52,619 nt of DNA, from positions 1 to 52,619 of the forward strand of contig CAZEAU010000019.1 in the NCBI GenBank assembly GCA_964510515.1, in the 5' to 3' direction. Of this stretch, positions 23,111 to 31,406 are shown one piece after another. The translations under genes and the position numbers were made by a program. Numbering within the stretch: the stretch's first letter is position 1; every line of letters starts with the position of its first letter. A model generated the notes under the pieces. The model saw nothing but the letters and a program-made list of their open reading frames with translations. It was not told the origin of the DNA and did not search any database. The stretch comes from SURF-21 sp964510515 (GTDB lineage: Bacteria > Actinomycetota > Geothermincolia > Geothermincolales > RBG-13-55-18).

Positions 23111-24214
23111 ATGCCGCAAAGCAAAGAAGCGACCATCTACGGCGCAGGCATGTCCGGCCTCATCGCCGCCATCGACCTCGCCAAGAACGGTTACGAGGTG
23201 GTGGTGCACGACCGCGAGAAGGGCTTCGGGGGAGACTCGCTTTACAACCCCTCCACCCACACCACGCCCATCGACGTGGAGCGCACCTCGCAGTATATCG
23301 GCATTGACCTCTCCCCCGCCTTTCACCGCCTCAAACGCTGCCCCTTCTACTTCCACGACACCGTCTTCAACCCGCCCCTGCAGATCATGGACCTGTACAC
23401 GGTGGAGCGCGGCAACCGCCCCAGCAGCCTGGACTCCCTGCTCTACAAGCAGGCCCAGAAGCTCGGGGTGCGCTTCGAATTCGACTCCCCCCTGCGCCGC
23501 GAGGACCTCTCCAGCCTGCCCCCGAACACCATCGTGGCCTGCGGGCTCACCCCCAGCGTTTACGAGATGCTGGACATACCTTACCGGCGCTTCTACGGCT
23601 GGGTCTCGCGCGGGGAGATAGGCTTCAGCGACGTCTCCTGGATATGGGTCAACGAGGTCATCAGCGAGTACGGCTACCTCAGTTCCTGCAACAACTACTA
23701 TTTCAACCTCCTCTTCTCCATCCGCCACATAGACCGCGCCGCCCTGGAGAAATACAAGGAGTTCATGGTCAGGCGCGAGGGGGTGGAGCACGAGGACTGG
23801 GAATATATATCCGGCGCCGTGCCCATGGGCAACCCGGCCAACCCCCGCCTCTTCCACAACGGCCTCATCATGTGCGGCACCATCAGCGGTGCCATGGACC
23901 CCTTCTTCTGGTTCGGCATCCTGGGCGCCCTGGTGAGCGGCAAGGTGGCGGCCATGGCCATCTACGACCGCCCCAAGGCCCAGGGGGATTTCGAGCGCTT
24001 CAACAGCGGTTTCCGGCGCGGCTATTTTTTCAAGCACCAGGTGTGGTACAGGATCAGGCCGCACGTGAGCCTGATGGAGCATCCGTTGAAGACCGCCTAT
24101 GCCCTGGGCTTGATGAAGCCCGAGATCATCAGCGCGCTGTTCGCGGAGGGGCTCAAGCGCGGGCTCAAGGGCCCCTTCAACGTGCCCGGCTTCAGCTCCC
24201 TCAGCAACTGGTGA
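23111..24214 (+). CDS. FAD-dependent oxidoreductase, geranylgeranyl-reductase-like
   Basis: A 367-residue flavoprotein with an N-terminal FAD site, IYGAGMSGLIAAIDL, then VVVHDREKGFGGD. The overall layout (a GDG-like segment replaced by IMCGTISGAMDPFFWFG near residues 255-271, and long C-terminal helices) recalls the geranylgeranyl reductase / FixC group, though the match is loose. The start at 23111 is strongly marked by AAAGGAGGAA eight bases upstream; an in-frame ATG at 23048 is unlikely. An AT-rich stretch around 23052-23060 (TAGTATATA) may hold the -10 box. Its 3' end overlaps the convergent split-barrel flavoprotein gene by 14 bases. Substrate unknown. Confidence 0.75.
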   Translation: MPQSKEATIYGAGMSGLIAAIDLAKNGYEVVVHDREKGFGGDSLYNPSTHTTPIDVERTSQYIGIDLSPAFHRLKRCPFYFHDTVFNPPLQIMDLYTVERGNRPSSLDSLLYKQAQKLGVRFEFDSPLRREDLSSLPPNTIVACGLTPSVYEMLDIPYRRFYGWVSRGEIGFSDVSWIWVNEVISEYGYLSSCNNYYFNLLFSIRHIDRAALEKYKEFMVRREGVEHEDWEYISGAVPMGNPANPRLFHNGLIMCGTISGAMDPFFWFGILGALVSGKVAAMAIYDRPKAQGDFERFNSGFRRGYFFKHQVWYRIRPHVSLMEHPLKTAYALGLMKPEIISALFAEGLKRGLKGPFNVPGFSSLSNW

Positions 24215-25001
24215 TGAGGTCGCCGGCCAGGGGCGGCATGGCGTTGTAGACCTCGCGCACCTTGAAGAGCAGCGCATGCGGCCCGAGCGCAGCCAGCTCG
24301 CCCTTCAACTTATAGCTCTTGATGTCGAGGGTGAGCACGCACAGGGCCGCCGGGCAGGGCGTTCTCACCTGGGACAGCTCGCGGTTGTATGCGCTTATCC
24401 CCAACACGAAGGCGCCATCGCCCGCCGCGGCCACGGCCATCACCGGGTGGATGCGCGGGTAGCCGTCGTCCCCCATCACCGCCAGCGCCTTCACCGAGGT
24501 GAGGCGGAGAAACTTCTCCCTCACCATCCCGGGCACCGCCGCCCCCCCGGCCCCGCCGCGCGCGCGCCGCAGGCGCGCCTTGAGGAAATCCAGGGGAACC
24601 GCCGCCATGGAGGCGTGGCGCGCGGTTGAGGCCTCGCGCACCTCGACGACGCCGGCCGCGCGCATGCCGGAATAGGCGTTGTAGCGCATGAGGCTTGAGG
24701 CGTCCAGCGCCTCCTTGTAGGGCCCCGTTCTCTCGAAGCCCGCGAAGTCGCCCGTGAGGGAGGCCATGCGCAGCTTGGGGGTGACCACCGCCGCGGCCAC
24801 GCGCGGATTGCCCTCCAGGTACTCCCTCGTCCTCCACATGAGGAACTCGCCGAAGATGAGGCGATCCGCACGCCCGTCCGGAGGCGGCTGCAGGGTCACG
24901 ATAAGGGCCACATTCGGCCTACCCTCGGGGTCCACGGTGGCCAGGAATTTCGCGGCCATCTCCTCGGCGAACAGGTCCCGTACTTCCTGCGCAAGCTCCA
25001 T
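24201..25001 (-). CDS. Pyridoxamine 5'-phosphate oxidase-like flavoprotein
   Basis: A 266-residue split-barrel flavin-binding protein. The N-terminal part, AEEMAAKFLATVDPEGRPNVALIV, is the standard FMN-barrel opening, followed by LIFGEFLMWRTREYLEGNPRVAAAVV. A second, similar stretch near residues 165-215 (KALAVMGDDGYPRIHPVMAV) suggests a duplicated barrel. It begins three bases after the GRE-activase stop and is therefore the third gene of the GRE operon. A flavin-reducing or electron-transfer role there is plausible but unproven. The gene end overlaps the convergent flavoprotein gene by 14 bases. Confidence 0.78.
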   Translation of the reverse strand: MELAQEVRDLFAEEMAAKFLATVDPEGRPNVALIVTLQPPPDGRADRLIFGEFLMWRTREYLEGNPRVAAAVVTPKLRMASLTGDFAGFERTGPYKEALDASSLMRYNAYSGMRAAGVVEVREASTARHASMAAVPLDFLKARLRRARGGAGGAAVPGMVREKFLRLTSVKALAVMGDDGYPRIHPVMAVAAAGDGAFVLGISAYNRELSQVRTPCPAALCVLTLDIKSYKLKGELAALGPHALLFKVREVYNAMPPLAGDLITSC

Positions 25002-25004
25002 GGC

Positions 25005-25961
25005 TCAACCTCCCTTATCCGCCCTCGCGGTGGCGCCCGACCGGCGGGCCACCGTGAGCCCCTCCTCCTCCGCGGCCCGCTCCAGCGCCTCCATCTTCTC
25101 CTCCGTCACCAGCCCCACCCCCGCCAGGGGAAAGAGCATGTCCAGGCGCCGGTACTTGTCCTCGCAGGTATTGTTGAAGGCCAGGAGGTCGAACCTCCCC
25201 GCCCCCGGCAGCTCCTCCCGTATGAAACGGGCCACGGCGCGCACGTTCTCCTCCGCGTCGGTATAGCCGGGTATGACCGGCGTGCGTACCCACATGGGCT
25301 TGCCCTTCGCGGCCACCATGCGCGCATTGTCCAGCACCTGCGCCAGCCTTATCCCCGTGTGCTCCAGGTGGGCGTCCGCGTCCATGATCTTGAGGTCGAA
25401 GAGGACGAGGTCGGCCAGGTCCACCAGCGGCTCCAGCCTCTCCTGCGCCACCCCCCCGCAGGTGTCCAGGGCCAGATGCACCCCCTGCGCGCGCAATGAC
25501 CGCATTAGGGCGCGCGAGAACTCGTGCTGCAGGGCGGGCTCACCCCCGGAGAGGGTGACCCCTCCCCCCGACTTGCGGTAGAAGACGCAGTCGCGCAGGG
25601 CCTCGGCTGCCACCTCCTTGACGCTGCGCTCCCTGCCGATGACCTCCAGGGCGGCGGCGGGACAGGCCTCCTGGCAGAGCCCGCAGGAATCGCACAGGGC
25701 GCGGTCTATGGCCATGCCCCCCGGGGCCAGGGTGAGAGCCCCGCGCGGACAGGCCGCCAGACAGTCGCGGGCCCCGATGCAGCGCACCTCGTACCACACC
25801 AGCTCCGGCCTCACCCTCAGTCCCTCGGGGTTGTGGCACCAGGGGCAGCGCATGGGGCATCCCTTGAGGAAGACGGTGCTGCGTATGCCCGGTCCGTCCT
25901 CGGTGGAGTATCTCTGCAGGTTGAACACCACGCCGCGCACGGAGCCCCCCTCAGAGGCCAT
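25005..25961 (-). CDS. Glycyl-radical enzyme activating protein (radical SAM)
   Basis: A 318-residue radical-SAM activase that installs the glycyl radical on its partner enzyme. The SAM 4Fe-4S motif is C35-x3-C39-x2-C42 (GCPMRCPWCHN). A ferredoxin-like insert follows with two clusters, CIGARDCLAACP and CDSCGLCQEACP. GGGVTLSGGEPALQ is the conserved GGE region, and the WVRTPVIPGYTD segment is typical. It overlaps the upstream GRE gene by 11 bases and precedes the split-barrel flavoprotein by three. The insert with two extra clusters places it with activases of non-PFL glycyl-radical enzymes. Confidence 0.9.
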   Translation of the reverse strand: MASEGGSVRGVVFNLQRYSTEDGPGIRSTVFLKGCPMRCPWCHNPEGLRVRPELVWYEVRCIGARDCLAACPRGALTLAPGGMAIDRALCDSCGLCQEACPAAALEVIGRERSVKEVAAEALRDCVFYRKSGGGVTLSGGEPALQHEFSRALMRSLRAQGVHLALDTCGGVAQERLEPLVDLADLVLFDLKIMDADAHLEHTGIRLAQVLDNARMVAAKGKPMWVRTPVIPGYTDAEENVRAVARFIREELPGAGRFDLLAFNNTCEDKYRRLDMLFPLAGVGLVTEEKMEALERAAEEEGLTVARRSGATARADKGG

Positions 25962-28350
25962 GAGACTCCCTGGCGATTATCTCGTCCTGCATCTCCTTGC
26001 CCAGCATGACGAAGTAGGCGTTGTAGCCGGTGACCCTCACCAGCAGGTTGCCGTACTCGTCGGGCCTGCGCTGCGCCTCGCGCAGGGTCCGCGGATCGAG
26101 CACGTTGATCTGCAGGGCCGTGCCCCCCCTCTCACCGTAGGCGCGCAGGAAGGCCATCAGTTTTTCGACATGCTCCTCGTCCCGCAGCAGAGAGGGGCTG
26201 AAGCTCATGGTGTGGGAGGCGCCATTGGGCGCCGTCTCCAGCCCCATCTTTCCCACCGAGAGCAGCTCCGCCGTGGGGCCGTTGCGGTCCGCGCCGTTGA
26301 CGGGGCCGATGGCGTTGGAGAGGAAGGTGCCCCTCCTCCTGCCGTCCGGCGTGGCCGCGGTGAAGGGGGCGAAGGCGATCCAGTAGTTCCAGGAGAGATA
26401 GCCGGCACGGTAGCGCCTGCCGCTGGCGGGAGATACGCGCCGGGCCACCGCGCGCGTCCACAGCCGGGAGAGGTAGCGGGCGACCTCGTCGGCGTAGTCG
26501 TCGTCGTTGCCGTACTTGGGCGCCTTGTTGAGCATGGTCAGGCGCAGCGGCTCGTGCCCCTGGTAATCGTCGCCCAGGGCCTGGTCCAGGTTCGCCATCC
26601 CCACCCTGCCCTCCTCGTAGACCAGCTTCTTCACCGCGGCCAGGGAGTCCGCGGCGGTGGCGAAGGCCACCCCCTCCACGGTGATATAGCCGTGGCGTGC
26701 CCCGCCGCGGGTCACGTCCCTGGCCTTCTCGGCGCATCCCCCCACCAGGGTGGAGAGATAGGGGGTGGGCTCGAACTCCGCCCGGATGCGGTCGGCCTCG
26801 TCGCTGATGGCCAGCATGCGGTGCAGGAGGGCCTCGAGCTGGGCCTCGAAGGCGGCCCGGAAATCCTCCCAGGAGCCCATATCCTCGGGCCGGCCGGTAT
26901 CGGGACCCAGGCGCTTGCCGCCGGCCGCGTCGCGGCCGCGGTTGAAGACCAGCTCCACCGCCTTGGCCAGGTTGAAGTTGACGTCCACCGTTCCCGAGCG
27001 GTCGTCCCCCTGCAGGGTGTTCTCCAGGCAGCCCACGGGCGCGTAGTCCCACAACCTCTCCTGCGGGAGCCCCTGCCAGGCCAGGCCTCGCATGGAGTTC
27101 TCGTCGAAGTTCATGATGAACGGCGATCCCTGGCTCTCCGCCACCATCTCCGCCACGCGGCGCAGCAGCGGCTCCGGCGTGCCCGCGTGCAGGCGGATAT
27201 TGGGCTTGGGCTCCAACATGTTCATCTCCTCGATGACGTCGAGGATGAGCCAGGTCAGGCGGTTGGAGGCGTCCCCGCCCGCGGCGTCGATGCCCCCGAT
27301 GGTCAGGAGCTGGCCGAAGCCGGAGTTGATGCCCTGGTTAGTCATCACCCGGCTCTGGAAATCGTAGGCGTAGTTGTGCTTTATCCAGTAACACTCCAGC
27401 AGCTCCCGGGCCCCCTCCTCGTCGAGCCTGCCTCCCTCCAGGTCGGCCTGGAAATAGGGGAGCATGTACTGGTCGAAACGCCCATGGGAGAGGCCCGCCC
27501 CGGGATAGGACTCCGCAGCCATGATCAGCATGTGGGAGAGCCACAGCGACTGCAGGGCCTCGTGAAAGGTCTGCGCCGGCTCCCAGGGCACCTTGCGGCA
27601 GATGCGGGCTATCTCGCGCAGCTCCGCGGCCCGGGCTTTATCGCTCTCCTCCGCCGCCAGGCGCTCCGCCTCCTCGGCATAGCGGAAGGCCATCTCCCGG
27701 GCGGCCTCGCAGCACACCATGAGCGCCGCCGCAAAGTCGGCGCCGCGCGCGTCTGAGGCCTGCTCCCGCAATCCCTCCAGCTCGGCATATATTCCCTTGA
27801 AGCCATCGCGCAGCAGGCGGGGGTAGTCGGGGATGAGATGCCCGGGGACGGCGCCGGCGTTGCCGATACCGAGCTCGCTTATTTCCTTGCCCCTCTCCCA
27901 CCACTTGCGCGCGCGCCTGGACCAGCGCCTGCCCTCCCCGCGGTTGTGACACTTGGAGAGGGCGGTGTTGAACTGGCCCCCCACGATAAGCTCGCCCTCG
28001 AGGATGTGCACCGGCAGATGCTTGCGGCACACCTCGCGGAAGAAGAGGGCCCGGCGCATGATCAGGGACTCCTCCCAGAAACCGGGCGGCAGCTCCACCT
28101 CGCGCGCCATCACCCGCAGCGATTCGGCGAAGGCCTCCATGAAGGGCACCATCTCCGGGATGATGCCCCAGTTGACCGGGGACCATACCGCGTCCCAGTC
28201 CGTGCCGGTGGTGAAGGGCATGACCTCGTTGCGGAAATAGGGGCGGGACGCGATAGCATAATATTCCTCGCGCAACCGCTTCACCCGCGGCGACAGGCGC
28301 TCCGACGCGTGCCAGATCTTCCGGGGCGCAATGACATCCGTGCCGTCCAT
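25951..28350 (-). CDS. Glycyl-radical enzyme (substrate unknown)
   Basis: A 799-residue protein of the pyruvate formate-lyase-like superfamily. The thiyl Cys is Cys441 in YAPVGCLENTLQG and the glycyl radical is Gly775 in LLVRVTGYNAYFVML near the C-terminus. The Cys-x-Glu pair (Cys441, Glu443) occurs in GRE dehydratases, lyases and decarboxylases, where that Glu acts as a base; pyruvate formate-lyase has Cys-Cys instead. The following Pro common in GCVEP enzymes is Asn here, so it fits none of the well-known groups exactly. GGAGGAGGGG precedes the ATG. Its activase overlaps the 3' end. Two acyl-CoA dehydrogenases, crotonases and a 3-hydroxyacyl-CoA dehydrogenase lie upstream on the same strand. 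Confidence 0.88.
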   Translation of the reverse strand: MDGTDVIAPRKIWHASERLSPRVKRLREEYYAIASRPYFRNEVMPFTTGTDWDAVWSPVNWGIIPEMVPFMEAFAESLRVMAREVELPPGFWEESLIMRRALFFREVCRKHLPVHILEGELIVGGQFNTALSKCHNRGEGRRWSRRARKWWERGKEISELGIGNAGAVPGHLIPDYPRLLRDGFKGIYAELEGLREQASDARGADFAAALMVCCEAAREMAFRYAEEAERLAAEESDKARAAELREIARICRKVPWEPAQTFHEALQSLWLSHMLIMAAESYPGAGLSHGRFDQYMLPYFQADLEGGRLDEEGARELLECYWIKHNYAYDFQSRVMTNQGINSGFGQLLTIGGIDAAGGDASNRLTWLILDVIEEMNMLEPKPNIRLHAGTPEPLLRRVAEMVAESQGSPFIMNFDENSMRGLAWQGLPQERLWDYAPVGCLENTLQGDDRSGTVDVNFNLAKAVELVFNRGRDAAGGKRLGPDTGRPEDMGSWEDFRAAFEAQLEALLHRMLAISDEADRIRAEFEPTPYLSTLVGGCAEKARDVTRGGARHGYITVEGVAFATAADSLAAVKKLVYEEGRVGMANLDQALGDDYQGHEPLRLTMLNKAPKYGNDDDYADEVARYLSRLWTRAVARRVSPASGRRYRAGYLSWNYWIAFAPFTAATPDGRRRGTFLSNAIGPVNGADRNGPTAELLSVGKMGLETAPNGASHTMSFSPSLLRDEEHVEKLMAFLRAYGERGGTALQINVLDPRTLREAQRRPDEYGNLLVRVTGYNAYFVMLGKEMQDEIIARESHGL

Positions 28351-28441
28351 CCTCTATCCCCTCCTCCCGGACCGTGGCGATCCGGCCCAGTCCTTCCCAC
28401 GCCTCCCTTTCAGGCTATGCCGCCTGCGCGCCGAAGTGAAT

Positions 28442-28458
28442 GAGCGCTGTCAGCGCTC
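28442..28458. other. Inverted repeat upstream of the GRE gene
   Basis: Perfect 7-bp inverted repeat GAGCGCT-GTC-AGCGCTC between the acyl-CoA dehydrogenase stop (28526) and the GRE start (28350), both minus strand. It may end the upstream transcript or be a binding site controlling the GRE operon. No T tract follows on the minus strand. Confidence 0.45.
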
Positions 28459-28525
28459 GCCGCGAGATGCCGTTCAGCGCCGGCCGTGGCCGCGGGCCGT
28501 GCCTCCGCTTCGCGCGCGCCCCCCC

Positions 28526-29599
28526 CTAGAAGGGCAGCCTCTGCAGCTGCAGGTCCAGCAAGGAACTCCCCGCTTCCAGCAGGCGCAGGTCGGCATCCAT
28601 GGCCGCGCTTACCTCGTCCGGTGGCGGCGCGGCTTCGCGCGTGACGGCCCGCATGGAATGCACCCACGCCGGCAGGGCCTTGCCCAGGAAGAGCAGCAAC
28701 TCCATGCGCTCCCTGCCCTTGTCCGCCCTCCCAAAGGTCAGCTCCAGCAGTCGCTCGCCGAGGACGCGGAAGGCGGTCGTCTCCACCTTCCTCAGGGCCA
28801 GGAGCGCCCGCGCCTGCGGCGTCATCCCCGCCGCCTCCAGGCCGCGGGCGATGCGATGATGCCAGCTCTGCATGATGGCGACGAGGGCCGGGAGGAGCGT
28901 CGCCCTCTCCCACATGAACACGGAGCGCGAGACGCGCGTATGTCCCCATCCCCTCTCGCCGAGGAGATTTCCCGCGGGCACCGCCACGTCGTCGAAGAGG
29001 ACCCTGCCGTGGGGAGAGGTGGCCAGATAGCCCAGCCCCATGTCCTCCACCCTCACGCCCCCGCCCCTCTCCACCAGGAAGGCGGACAGGCCCTCCCTGC
29101 CCGCAGCGGCATCGGTGGAGGCTATGACCAGGAAGAGGTCCGCCGCCGGGGCGTTGGTGATCGGCTCCTTGACGCCGCTTATCCTGTAGCCGCCCCCCGC
29201 CTGCGTCGCGGTGGCGGCCATGCGCGACGGGTCCCCGCCGCTTCCCGGCTCCGATATGGCGGCCGCGCCGACGAGGTCGCCGCGGCACAGAGGCGGGAGA
29301 TAGCGCTGCTTGAGGGCGCGGGAGCCGAAGGCCTGCAGCGGCCAGGCGCAGAGCATGACGTGGTCCACCAGGCTGAGGACCAGGCCCAGGTCCAGCCCCT
29401 CCCCCGCCAGCACGGCCACGTCCCGCGCGAAATCGCCTGCCTTTCGCCCCCGCCCGCCGTATTCCGTCTCCATGACCGCGCCCACGAGGCCGAGGTCCGC
29501 CATCTCCCTCCACAGGGAACGGTCGAAGCCGCCCCCTCTCTCCTCGCGGGTGGGAAACACCCTCTCGCGCGCGAAAAGGGTGAGCTCCTCCAGGTTCAT
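28526..29599 (-). CDS. Acyl-CoA dehydrogenase-like protein, short C-terminus
   Basis: A 357-residue acyl-CoA dehydrogenase homologue. It has the N-terminal helical domain with GLVGAVMETEYGG, the beta-domain FAD motif AAAISEPGSGGDPSRM and VKEPITNAPAADLF. A Glu in FMWERATL lies where isovaleryl- and long-chain-type enzymes keep their catalytic base. After about residue 260 it diverges and ends in SLLDLQLQRLPF; the usual C-terminal GGYGY and EGT/AGT segments, which help bind FAD across the dimer, are missing. It may be a non-catalytic or specialised member. It is followed by a 175-base gap with an inverted repeat, then the GRE gene. Confidence 0.72.
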   Translation of the reverse strand: MNLEELTLFARERVFPTREERGGGFDRSLWREMADLGLVGAVMETEYGGRGRKAGDFARDVAVLAGEGLDLGLVLSLVDHVMLCAWPLQAFGSRALKQRYLPPLCRGDLVGAAAISEPGSGGDPSRMAATATQAGGGYRISGVKEPITNAPAADLFLVIASTDAAAGREGLSAFLVERGGGVRVEDMGLGYLATSPHGRVLFDDVAVPAGNLLGERGWGHTRVSRSVFMWERATLLPALVAIMQSWHHRIARGLEAAGMTPQARALLALRKVETTAFRVLGERLLELTFGRADKGRERMELLLFLGKALPAWVHSMRAVTREAAPPPDEVSAAMDADLRLLEAGSSLLDLQLQRLPF

Positions 29600-29874
29600 G
29601 CCACCTCACCTCCCGCGTTTCCCTCCCCGTGCCGCGGTGGCGACCGGCCCGCGGCCTTTATCCCATATTAGCCGCTGCATCGAATCCGCCGCAAACGCAG
29701 GGCCCCGGCCCCCCGGCCCGGGCATGTCCCGCCCGCGGGTTCTTGGAGTCAGCGGCGGGGAAACGCCGCTCTCGCCGGGCCTGGTCGTGCGCAGGGCGGG
29801 CTCGGGCGGCGGCATGAAGCGGGCCTCCTTTCCTCTGCGCCCGCTTTTGGGCGCAGGCGCGGTCGCGCCGCCTT
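29600..29874. other. 275-base GC-rich spacer
   Basis: No gene is supported between the acyl-CoA dehydrogenase-like gene and the radical-SAM gene. The sequence is GC-rich with several self-complementary words and one clear hairpin (29835-29856), listed separately. No promoter with good boxes is evident for the downstream minus-strand gene; CCCATATTAGCC near 29660 is the only AT-richer spot. Confidence 0.5.
29835..29856 (-). terminator. Hairpin downstream of the radical-SAM gene
   Basis: Perfect 8-bp stem CTGCGCCC/GGGCGCAG with loop GCTTTT (AAAAGC on the minus strand), 18 bases after the radical-SAM stop at 29875. Position suits a terminator, but the T tract is absent on the minus strand beyond a short purine-rich stretch. 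Confidence 0.5.
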
Positions 29875-31359
29875 TCAGGCGCGGATGGCCTCGTTGAGCT
29901 GATCGGTGTAGGCGATGAGCTCCTGCATGGAGCCGAACTCCTCGCTGGCGAAGCAGAACTCTTCCGACCAGCGGTTGAGGCGCATACTCTCCCTCTCCTC
30001 CTGCGGGAAGGTGCACAGGAAGGCCCGGTAGAGCTCGGTGCCGCGGAAGACCACCAGGGGGAAGAAGGTGGCCTCCCTGATGCCCTCGGCGCGCAGGGTC
30101 TCCACCGTGCGCTCCAGCGAGGCGCGGCTCTCGCCCGGCAACCCGGCGATAAAGGTGAGGATGGGCTCGAGCCCGTGGGCTCGCGCCGCCCGCACCGCCC
30201 CCAGGATCTCCTCGCGGGTGGTCCTCTTCTTCACCACCTCGCGCAGGATGCGGTCGTCGAGGGACTCCGCGCCCAGGGCGATGCTGCCGAAACCGCTGTC
30301 GCGCAGGCCCTGCAGCACCTCGGGGGTGAGGGAGTCGGCGCGGGTCTGTATGTGATAGGTGTAGGGGACCTCCCTCACCGCCGCCAGCAGCGAGCGCAAA
30401 CGGGGACGGTTGAGGGCGAAGGTGGCGTCCCCGAAATAGAAGGAACGCTCGCCGGCGATGAAGTTCTCCCAGCAGAAGTCGAGGACCCCGCGCACGTAGG
30501 CGGGGGAATGGTAGCGCACCTTCCTCTTCCACAACACGGGGTCCAGGCAGAAGGTGCACTCCTCGGGACAGCCGCGCGAGGTCAGGAAGCCCGCCCCCGG
30601 GATGTAGTCGTCGAGGGGGTTGAGGGCCTTGAGCAGGCGGTGCCTCCTCTCTATCCTGAACTCCTCCGCCACGGTGTAGATGTGGGGGAAGACGTCCAGG
30701 TCGCGCTGGCGCCCGCGCCCGGGGTTGTCCACCACCCTGCCCCCGCCGTCCCGCCAGGTGAGCCCGGGTATGGAGGAGAAGTCTTCCTCCCCCCTCCCCA
30801 GGGCCTGCATCAGCTCGAGCGCCGTCCACTCCCCCTCCCCGCGCACCACGAAGTCCGCCGCCCCGTCCTGCATGATCTCCCGCGGGTGCATGGTGGAATA
30901 GACGCCGCCCGTCACCAGCCTCGCCCGCGGCAGCATCTCCCGTATACGCCGCAGCATCTCCCGCGTGTGCAGGGCCAGGTAATAGACGGAGATGGGGAAG
31001 AAGACCACCTCGGGTCGGGCGCGCTTCAGGGAGGCCTCCAGGTTCTCGCGCATGAGGCGCAGCGCCTCCTCCCCGCCGATGGGGGCGGTGGAAATGGCGT
31101 CGTCCGCAAGCCCTTCGCGGGCCTCCCGAAACCACTCCTCGGCGTCGAAGACGTCGGCCATGAGGTTGAGGACCTCCAGGTCCACCCCCCGCGAGTGCAG
31201 GAAGGCGGTCACGTACATGGCCCCGTACTCCGGCACCAGCAGCGCCTTGTTGCGCACGGCCCAGTGGCGCACCTGCCAGAGGGGGTCGGGCTTGGTCTCC
31301 ATGAGGCCGAAGCCCCAGACGTCGGAGATGACCGCCGCCCGGGGCAGCTCAAGCGCCAT
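29875..31359 (-). CDS. B12-binding-type radical SAM protein
   Basis: A 494-residue radical-SAM enzyme with the cobalamin-domain-like N-terminus of the BchE/HpnJ-type group. The N-terminal 180 residues read like an alpha/beta B12 domain (PEVVFFPISVYYLAL..LVTGGVYSTMHP), but the DxHxxG cobalamin loop is not obvious. The SAM cluster is Cys264-x3-Cys268-x2-Cys271 in SRGCPEECTFC. Later strands include SIALGAESLDD and LTFIAGLPGE. Such enzymes methylate or rearrange lipids, hopanoids, tetrapyrroles or natural products. It lies 47 bases after the phytoene-desaturase-like gene, so the two may act on one substrate. Confidence 0.82.
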   Translation of the reverse strand: MALELPRAAVISDVWGFGLMETKPDPLWQVRHWAVRNKALLVPEYGAMYVTAFLHSRGVDLEVLNLMADVFDAEEWFREAREGLADDAISTAPIGGEEALRLMRENLEASLKRARPEVVFFPISVYYLALHTREMLRRIREMLPRARLVTGGVYSTMHPREIMQDGAADFVVRGEGEWTALELMQALGRGEEDFSSIPGLTWRDGGGRVVDNPGRGRQRDLDVFPHIYTVAEEFRIERRHRLLKALNPLDDYIPGAGFLTSRGCPEECTFCLDPVLWKRKVRYHSPAYVRGVLDFCWENFIAGERSFYFGDATFALNRPRLRSLLAAVREVPYTYHIQTRADSLTPEVLQGLRDSGFGSIALGAESLDDRILREVVKKRTTREEILGAVRAARAHGLEPILTFIAGLPGESRASLERTVETLRAEGIREATFFPLVVFRGTELYRAFLCTFPQEERESMRLNRWSEEFCFASEEFGSMQELIAYTDQLNEAIRA

Positions 31360-31406
31360 GACCCACCGGCCTCAAGCGCCCCGCGCCTCCCCTGCGCACC
31401 CGGCCC

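Noticed and set aside
25618..27756. 712-residue open frame on the plus strand
   Set aside because: It is antisense to the glycyl-radical enzyme and activase, which have intact catalytic motifs. The composition is biased and no family is visible.
25951..28350. Pyruvate formate-lyase or benzylsuccinate synthase
   Set aside because: The Cys-Cys pair of pyruvate formate-lyase is absent. No small BssB/BssC-type subunits accompany the gene, and the Cys-x-Glu pair points to the lyase/dehydratase side.
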